64,000 nt of DNA from Marsupella aquatica. Taxonomy: Eukaryota > Marchantiophyta. Shown here piece after piece: positions 57,459 to 64,000 of the stretch; the first letter of the stretch is position 1; each line of letters starts with the position of its first letter. Under the pieces are notes generated by a model. It made no database searches. It was not told where the DNA came from and worked only from the letters and a program-made list of their open reading frames with translations. The position numbers were made by a program, and so were the translations under genes. Location of the stretch: contig OZ316893.1 of the NCBI GenBank assembly GCA_973895155.1, forward strand, positions 26,846,001-26,910,000, written 5' to 3'.

Positions 57459-58999
57459 CAGGTAACCACCATGCAAGAGAGCCGCAGCCAGCACCACAGT
57501 AAAAACTCGGTCCCGTAGAACAGGCTGCTTCCTCAACCCTATTCTGACTGCGCCAGAGACAATTTTCCTTCGTGTCATATAGATAGCAATCTCACAACAA
57601 CTGAACCACTGTAAATTGCAATCACCATACAGATTGTGCTTTATAGTACCGTAAATAAATATCAAACACACCTTGCAAGATCCAAGGTGCATCCTAAATT
57701 AAGTAGATCTTGTTATATTGTGGACTAATTGACCGAGCCACTTACAGCTGTTCAGCTCTGTTCAATTATGAGAAAAATTCGCATCAACTAAATATTTTGA
57801 TCGCCGCAAAAGGCGCATAATCGAGACATGGGCCTGTGATTTGAAAGGGTTGCAAAGTAACTTACTTAGAGGTAATATTGGAGCGTAGACCAATGGCACG
57901 AGAAATTTGAAAGGTGGCTTTCGTGGCCCCCGCTTGTGCTCTTCATCCCTGCCAAATAAATAACCTAATGATTGTTATCGCCAAGATCTGTCCTTCATTG
58001 GTGAGCGAGTTCAGCCATTACGAAACTAACGGCAATAACCAGTCGTTAGGCCATCCATGGAGCGTGGCACAGGGAGTGGTTTTGTAAAGATCTTTCCCAT
58101 CAGAGAGCTTATACAGTTGTAAAACAAGAGCAAGAACAACAACTTCCATAGATCCCTCTGAATCTAAGGATGTTTGGAACGAAGCGAGGGATACCTTGGC
58201 ATTGACGAAATTTCAAACCTATCACAAAGGTGCCAATAGCGAGGCCCAAGTAAAGCTAATACCTCTGGTTCCTTTCATACATCGTTAGGATCTTTGTTAC
58301 ATTTCATCAGCCTTAGGTTTGTTTACCCTTGGCTATCCTTCTGACAATAATGGGAGGGATTAAGGGGTCTGACAAAGCTCCCTTGTTAGTGATAAAATTC
58401 AGCCCCTGCGAAAAGAAGCCACAACAGCCAGCAGACCATGCATGGTGGCCCACTAAACCCTATACCCCTAACTCTGCACCGACTTATCCTCGTTAGGACA
58501 CAAAATAAATTCATCGTGAAATTAAAATACTGATTCCTCTGCCATTCGCAAAAGGCAAATTGGCTGTAGGAAAGCCATTGATCGACAGAAATTCCTTCTT
58601 ATTGATAAAAAATCCACCCCTAAGACCTTTCACTGATATTTCCTCCTGAGTGCCCCATAACCTGAAGAAAGCCCTATCCTCGACCTCAATACCTGTACGC
58701 ACTGAAGCTTCTTGCAGCAGTCGCTGGTATCCAGATTGAGACACAACTACAACAATCAAGGCAACCTACATGCAGGCAGGCAGGGAGCTTGTTGTGAGGG
58801 CCATAATCTCGAAGTTGCTCACACCGAGCTATAGACAGATTGCTACAAGCGAGCCCACGAAGGAAACTCATGCACGTCATTTCATTCTCATCGAAACCAA
58901 CTGAATCACTCAAAGTCGCTGACTTGAACGTTTCTAGCCCAAGATTCAAACCACCCACATCAGTTCTCCGCTTCCTGTTTCTGTCCTCCACACCGGCCT
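57459..58999 (-). CDS. Conserved plant membrane protein, partial exon model, minus strand
   Basis: Two exons are well supported: 57948-57866 (acceptor TTTGGCAG, donor GTAAGT) encoding DEEHKRGPRKPPFKFLVPLV then YAPILPL, and 57547-57459 (acceptor GGCGCAG) encoding IRIGLRKQPVLRDRVFTVVL then AAALLHGGYL. The join is in phase. This pair resembles a small uncharacterised land-plant transmembrane family with a 'LVPLVYAP-LPLIR' and 'LRDRLF' signature. Another likely exon is about 58998-58769 (acceptor GTTCTTAG, donor GTAGGT; VGFDENEMTCMSFLRGLACS), and a start exon may lie near 59085-59046. The 3' end is unresolved. Function is unknown; exon borders outside the two central exons are tentative. Confidence 0.55.
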
Positions 59000-59099
59000 A
59001 AGAACAGTTAGCTATTGACGATCCGAACTGGAAATTGATGTCTTACCTTTCTCCTGACATGATGTCTGCGGTAGCGGTCACCATGCTTTGTTCCCAGCC

Positions 59100-61565
59100 T
59101 GAAATTGGTCCTGCCTGAAATTGTCTCTGATATGTGGCTTCCTACAGCTCGAAGTAGACACGACTGTATGGGTCTATGCAATGGAGCAAATTGTGTGTAA
59201 AGGATGGAAATTTTTCATGAAAGAATAATGGTGTTGTTACTCTCGCTTGTAAAAGTGTGCTTTCATCATGGACAGTCCTCCCTTGTTGTGAGTGAGCTAG
59301 TGGCCCTAAACCACACCTGCCCCTACGGGTAACCAGTAGCTCTCATTGTAACATGTTCAAGAATGGACTTTGAGCTCCACAAAAGGTGCTGATTGCAAAA
59401 CCTATTTTTGGCAAGTATTCCACAAAAGGTGCTAGTGTTCCACCTTTTATGGTGAATAGTGAGACATGGAATGAGGCTTTCATAGTGGTAGGTGTGATTT
59501 AGGGCCTCTAAAACCTCTGGGTCAACAAGATCTGAGAGTACCAGTTTTGATCTGTGGTGGTCACAAGTGTACAGACAAGCTTTTCATTTGCCACAAGTGT
59601 GGGGACAAGCTTTTTCGTGTCTGTCATTTTAGAACAACCTTGATTGTGACGCCACAAGTGTGTGTCAAGCTTTCTCATGTCTGTCATTTTAGTTCTGGGA
59701 AACAACCTTGATTGCAAAAGGGCGAGGTTTGAGAGGCCATAATGAGAAGCTACTGTAGTCATGTCTCAACTTGTTAGTACCTCATGACATGGACTCATTC
59801 TAAAACTAATCAAGCATGGACCCATGGTAAAGCTGGGAGAGCATGGGCCCACTACTAAAATAGAAGAGTGTCAAAATTAGAAATTCAAAGCCCAACTCGG
59901 TGAGATGCAAGTATGAATTTGATGGTAGGTTCTTTGAATTTCTTCTAGTAACTACGTTGCAAATGAGGAGTATTTTTTATTAGGTATTGAATGAATGCCC
60001 TATTATTGTACAGTTTGGATGTTGGGTGAGTTTAATCAATGAGTTAGGTTACATGACATTGTGAGTTAATTTTGATAATGTGGTCTGAACTGGACCTTTG
60101 TCGAGAGTCTCATTCCCATAGTAGTGTCTGTAGAAGATTTTGGATGTTAAGTCCCAGCCAAGCCACCTCAAGGGACCCTCATTTGTTATTTCTGATATTA
60201 TGATTAATCAAGCCCAATGGTTGTGCGTTGCATAGTTGTTTTTGTGACCGTGTTATTATCTCTGTTGTGTTATCTTGTTGCCTTGAAGTGAATGTAATAT
60301 AGTCTAGGTCTCCTGGCAATGTACACTGAGTGAGACTAGAAGCAAACTCTTCTTTGGTGCTGGGGAGGTCACAAACCAAGTCTCACCTTCAGTTCTGTTG
60401 AACAATGCTGAAGGTCATGTCTCCACCACTAAACAGTGCTGACTTTAGGGTGGTGCCTCAAGTTGGTGCCCAGGGCTGTTGTGGGCACAGTCATCTTACC
60501 ACTACTTTTTCAAATTTCTCATTTTTTTAGGATGCTTTATGGTAAGTGAAATTTTGGCCCAAAATGCAGTTTAGTTACAGTAGTACTATTGGCCTCGAGA
60601 ATGTACCCAACTCTTTGTTATTGCCCATCATGAGTATTGTTTTACAAGTCACTTTCCAGACAGGTCAACACACCTTTCAATCTGGTCACCAGTAATCACC
60701 ACAAAAATACACACCATCTTCAAAATGGTGAAAACAGTTTCCATCCCTCACTATAATCTTGTGACTGTCTAGTCACCTCAGAAGGTTTGTCCTTACACTA
60801 ATTGGTTCTGCCGGAAATTGTGAATTAGTCCGTAAGCAAGAGCCAACTTCTCATCATGAGAGCAACGAGCTACTGTAGTTCTTGTTCCTCCTCACTAATA
60901 TCACGGAAACTAGCCTTCAGTCCTTCAGTCAATTTATTGAGCCCAACATATATTGCTTCTTGGTGAGAAATACACCCAACAACAAATTCATGGATCTTCA
61001 TGGATCTTCTTCTCCGCCTCAGTCCAGCTCTTCCCTGGCTCCTTCTGAACACCTCTCTTTTGCATTGTAAATTCTGTTAGGAAGGCAGGTTACAGGCATG
61101 TAAACACTTCTGGAGACCCTTGATATTCCCATAATCTGTTGTGCGGAAATAATTTTTTTCCAGACAGTAATTAGGTACATGTCTGGGCAGGGGTTCAAGC
61201 CTGAATCCGGCTCCAGGAAAGTTCTACTAGGTGCTACCATTTCCATAACCCTGTGCCCCACCCCGCCCTGTGTCTGGAAAGTCTTACCTGGTAATTTTTT
61301 CCCAGGCAGGTGTTACTTTATGACAATGCCTTGTGGTACTAGTCTGAAACCTCCTGTTCCCACAAAGCTCAGAAAACTTCCAGGCTGCCTCGGGTCAGCA
61401 ACCTCCTGTTCCCACAGCTCAGAAAACAACCTCCTGTTAGCACAAAGCTCAAAAAACTTCCAAGGTGCCTCGGGTCAACATTTCTTCACTTTCTGGACCA
61501 AAATTGACTAGTAACCCTGGACCAAAATTCTTCACTGGCATGTCACTACTACTGAACCGCTTTGC
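59100..61565. other. Intergenic region with short internal duplications
   Basis: No gene recognised. CACAAAAGGTGCT occurs twice (about 59378 and 59422); a block with CACAAGTGTG, CAAGCTTT and TGTCTGTCATTTTAG recurs between 59560 and 59700; and AACCTCCTGTT with AAGCTCA/GAAAACTTCC recurs three times at 61338-61465. Confidence 0.45.
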
Positions 61566-61935
61566 TTAGCCCCTTTGCTTAGCCCTGCCAAGAAGATCCA
61601 CCATGCAGGTAAATTGCACACTGTCAGGCTCGATGCCATAATCTTGTTTCATAACTGAAAAGAGTTTACGACAGTTATCAAGAAGGCCTCCATGACAACA
61701 AGCTGACAACACTGCTACAAACGTAGTCTCGCTTGGCTTCACAAGGTCCGAATTCATTTTCCCTGAAGAGTGCCAGGGCTTCATGCCCACATCCATGGTG
61801 TGCAAGCTAGTCCACCGATCATTGTGGTCCACGTGACTACATTGCGTTTCTTCATTCTGTCAAAAACTCGTCGGGCTTCATCTATAGTTACTGCCACTCT
61901 CTGCATACATGTGAACGAGTTCAGTGCCCACACGC
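61566..61935 (-). pseudogene. PPR pseudogene fragment, minus strand
   Basis: The clear part reads KPSETTFVAVLSACCHGGLL and, further on, MKQDYGIEPDSVQFTCMVDL then LGR, the last PPR units before the E domain of PLS-type proteins. Upstream on this strand (61935-61800) are VFDRMKKRNVVTW-like remains with frameshifts. PLS-type PPR proteins bind organelle RNA, mostly for C-to-U editing. The E/DYW domain is not found and the frame is broken, so this is a remnant. Confidence 0.75.
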
Positions 61936-62447
61936 AAATCCGACCTCCAGTCTCGAGCACTGCAATTGAGCCTCGGTTCCCTTCCGTGAGTAGATTAGAG
62001 CAAGACCCGGGACATGAATGCTCCTGAGAATATATTTAGACCAAATTAAGTTCGTCGTATCAACCCTCGAGGTTGTCCAGCCGAGTTCGAAAGCAAGGAC
62101 GAAGCCAGTACCCACAGTCAGCATTATCCCAGAGCAGGAAAGAGTACATCTGATCATCGAGACCCAACTCCAAATAATGGGCGACCTGGTTCAAGATTTG
62201 AAACGAGCTACTTGCGTCGTAAACAACCTCTCCCAAGAACCTCAAACAGAATTTCTTCTACCAATTCAAATCCCAATTCCAATAAGCAGATTGGAGTGGA
62301 ATCGAAGAATGTATCCCATAGAGTCTTTGGTTGGATTGAATCAAGTCAAACAAAACACTCACAGCTTGAAAGTGGAACTAGAACTCGTAGTTGACATCCC
62401 GGTACGTTGACATAAAGCGCATTTAACCAGAAGTACAATAGCGAACA
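61936..62447. other. Spacer between divergent PPR remnants
   Basis: Overlapping frames on both strands, none recognisable. Confidence 0.4.
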
Positions 62448-64000
62448 ATGTGCTGGAGATTCGAGAGCCGGAACCGTTGTCCGGAGAGGAAGAGGGGGCA
62501 ATCTTCAGCTATCCCTGAAGGAGAGGTGACTTCGAATTTAGTAACACAAGACCTGAGAATCGAGGAGCTGCTCAGGAAAGCACCTTGGATGGATGAACGG
62601 TTAACCCCAGCACGGATGAAGGCAGGGCTCAATTTGATTGCTCCAGGTAGATTGCAATCTCGTGCCAGTTATTGCAGCAGAGTGTGGTCCAGAGACTCCA
62701 CAACAGTACGCACATGCACAGCGCTGGTACCCGACTGCAGCAATTGCTGTTTTGCAGAATCGTCTACAACGAGGCATTACTGCTGACTCGTACATGTTTG
62801 TTAGAGTTCTGCACATGTGCTTGAAACAGAAAAACCTTTTAGCAGCCAAGCAGGTTCATGAGTGAATCATCCAGAGTGGAATAGCGAAGAATAAATATGT
62901 TGTGAGCAGCCTGTTGAATGACTATATCAGGTGCAGGGGATTTTTGGATGCACGGCGAGTTTTTGATGAGCTTGAGAAGAAGAGGGTTGGAACATGATGA
63001 TTGCACTGATCGAGATACGCTAGGAGTGATGTAGCTGAATCCGCACTGGAACTTTTCAAATTAATGTGCCAAGCTGGTCACATATCTGGGCATCCTGAAG
63101 GCTTGTGCCAGGCCATTAGCTTAACATGGGGAAAGCAAGTCCACAAGTGTATTCGACAATGGCGGCTTTGAATCAGATGTTGGTGCATCTGCAAGCGCGG
63201 GGGTTTTGGAGTGGGTGAAGGAGGTTCATGGCCATGCTAACAAAGCGGGACTTGCGAGTCAGATTTGCGTGTGGGCAATGCACCGGTTCACATGTATGCA
63301 GAGAGTGGCAGTATAGATGATGCCCGACGATTTTTTGACAGATAGGAGAAACGCAATGTTGTCACATGGAATGTGATGATCGGTAACCTTGCACAACATG
63401 GATGTGGGCCTAAAGCATATCGACTGTTTCTCCAAATGAGACGTGAAGGCTTCGAACCAGATGCAATCAGTGATTATATGAGCATCCGAATAGCATCTGC
63501 AATTGCGGGATCTTTGGAGCGCGTGAAGGAGGTTCATGGCCATGCTAGCAAAGTGGGACTTAATTGAGAGTCAGAGCGCGTGTGGACAAGTCATATGTAT
63601 GTAGAGAGTGGCAGTATAGATCACATCCGACGAGTTTTTGACAGAATGGAGAAACGCGATGTTCAAATGATCATGAATGCAATGATCGGTGGACTTGCAC
63701 AACATGGATGTGGGCATGAAGCATGCATATCGTGTTTCTCCAATTAAATGGAACGTGAAGGCTTCGAACCAGATGCAATCACTTATGCAAGTGTGCTCAA
63801 TCCATCTGCAAGTGCGGGGAATTCGGAGTGCATAAAGGAGGTTCATGACCATGCTAGCAAAGCGGGACTGGATTCGGATTTGCGTGCACCGCGCTGGTTC
63901 CCTGTATCCAAGGGGTGGCAGTATGGATTAGGCCCCACTGCTTTTTGACGTAATGAGCAAAACGTACTGTAGTCACATGGACTGTAATGAAAGCGGGACT
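62448..64000 (+). pseudogene. PLS-type PPR pseudogene with tandem 309-bp modules, runs off the window
   Basis: A PPR start region at about 62700-63000 reads ITADSYMFVRVLHMCLKQKN, LLAAKQVHE, then a stop (TGA, Trp expected) and VSSLLNDYIRCRGFLDARRV. From about 63180 there are repeated P-L-S triplets: SGSIDDARR, FDR.EKRNVVTWNVMIGNLA, QHGCG, EGFEPDAI, KEVHGHASKVGL. The anchor GAGGTTCATG recurs at 63221, 63529 and 63838, a period of 308-309 bp or 103 codons, the length of one P+L+S triplet. Many stops and small indels break it. The near-identical arrays resemble moss PPR genes. It continues beyond 64000. Confidence 0.82.

Noticed and set aside
61190-61230. Possible tRNA T-arm (GGTTCAAGCC)
   Set aside because: No matching anticodon arm or acceptor stem around it.
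63179-63850. Regular 309-bp repeats as a CRISPR-like array
   Set aside because: The repeat is coding, 103 codons long, and matches PPR triplets.

Overview
The window looks like nuclear DNA of a seed-free land plant, most likely a moss or another bryophyte. The pointers are GT-AG introns, several large plant-type transposons, decayed PLS-type pentatricopeptide (PPR) genes built from near-identical 309-bp modules, and a DNMT3-like cytosine methyltransferase (DNMT3-type enzymes persist in mosses but are absent from most flowering plants). The species cannot be fixed from the sequence alone.

Positions 1 to about 31,600 are one nested transposon complex. The outer layer is a decayed Ty3/gypsy LTR retrotransposon on the + strand whose 5' end lies outside the window. 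Its gag gene is cut at 641/14569 by a 13.9-kb CACTA (En/Spm) transposon, CACTA-1 (642-14568, 3-bp duplication TCT). Its 3' LTR is cut at 21318/31089 by a second CACTA transposon, CACTA-2 (21319-31088, duplication TTG). Between them lies the rest of gag and a pol gene ordered protease, C5-cytosine methyltransferase, reverse transcriptase, RNase H, integrase, PHD finger. The methyltransferase shares one reading frame with the protease before it and the reverse transcriptase after it, and it is the longest stop-free stretch of the element.

Both CACTA elements also carry chromatin-related coding sequence beside their own transposase (TNPD) and accessory genes. CACTA-1 has an uninterrupted multi-zinc PHD reading frame of EDM2/NSD type and an uninterrupted two-BRCT reading frame. 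CACTA-2 has a SET-domain gene whose upstream exon resembles the N-terminal zinc motif of the transposase. Three independent mobile elements in 31 kb therefore carry a DNA methyltransferase, two kinds of PHD module, a BRCT protein and a SET protein.

From 32,238 to 39,481 is a full-length L1-type LINE bounded by a 14-bp target duplication. From 39.5 to 51 kb is AT-rich intergenic sequence with LINE fragments, small tandem and inverted repeats, and no convincing host gene. A complete eight-exon host gene for a multi-pass membrane protein lies at 51951-55787 (+). Part of a second, intron-containing membrane-protein gene lies on the minus strand at about 57459-58999. The right end (61.5-64 kb) holds two divergently oriented, decayed PPR pseudogenes.

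Internal stop codons in the four transposons are almost all TAG, TAA or TGA where Gln (CAG/CAA) or Arg (CGA) fits the context. This is the mark expected when methylated cytosines mutate to thymine. No tRNA, rRNA or CRISPR array was recognised.
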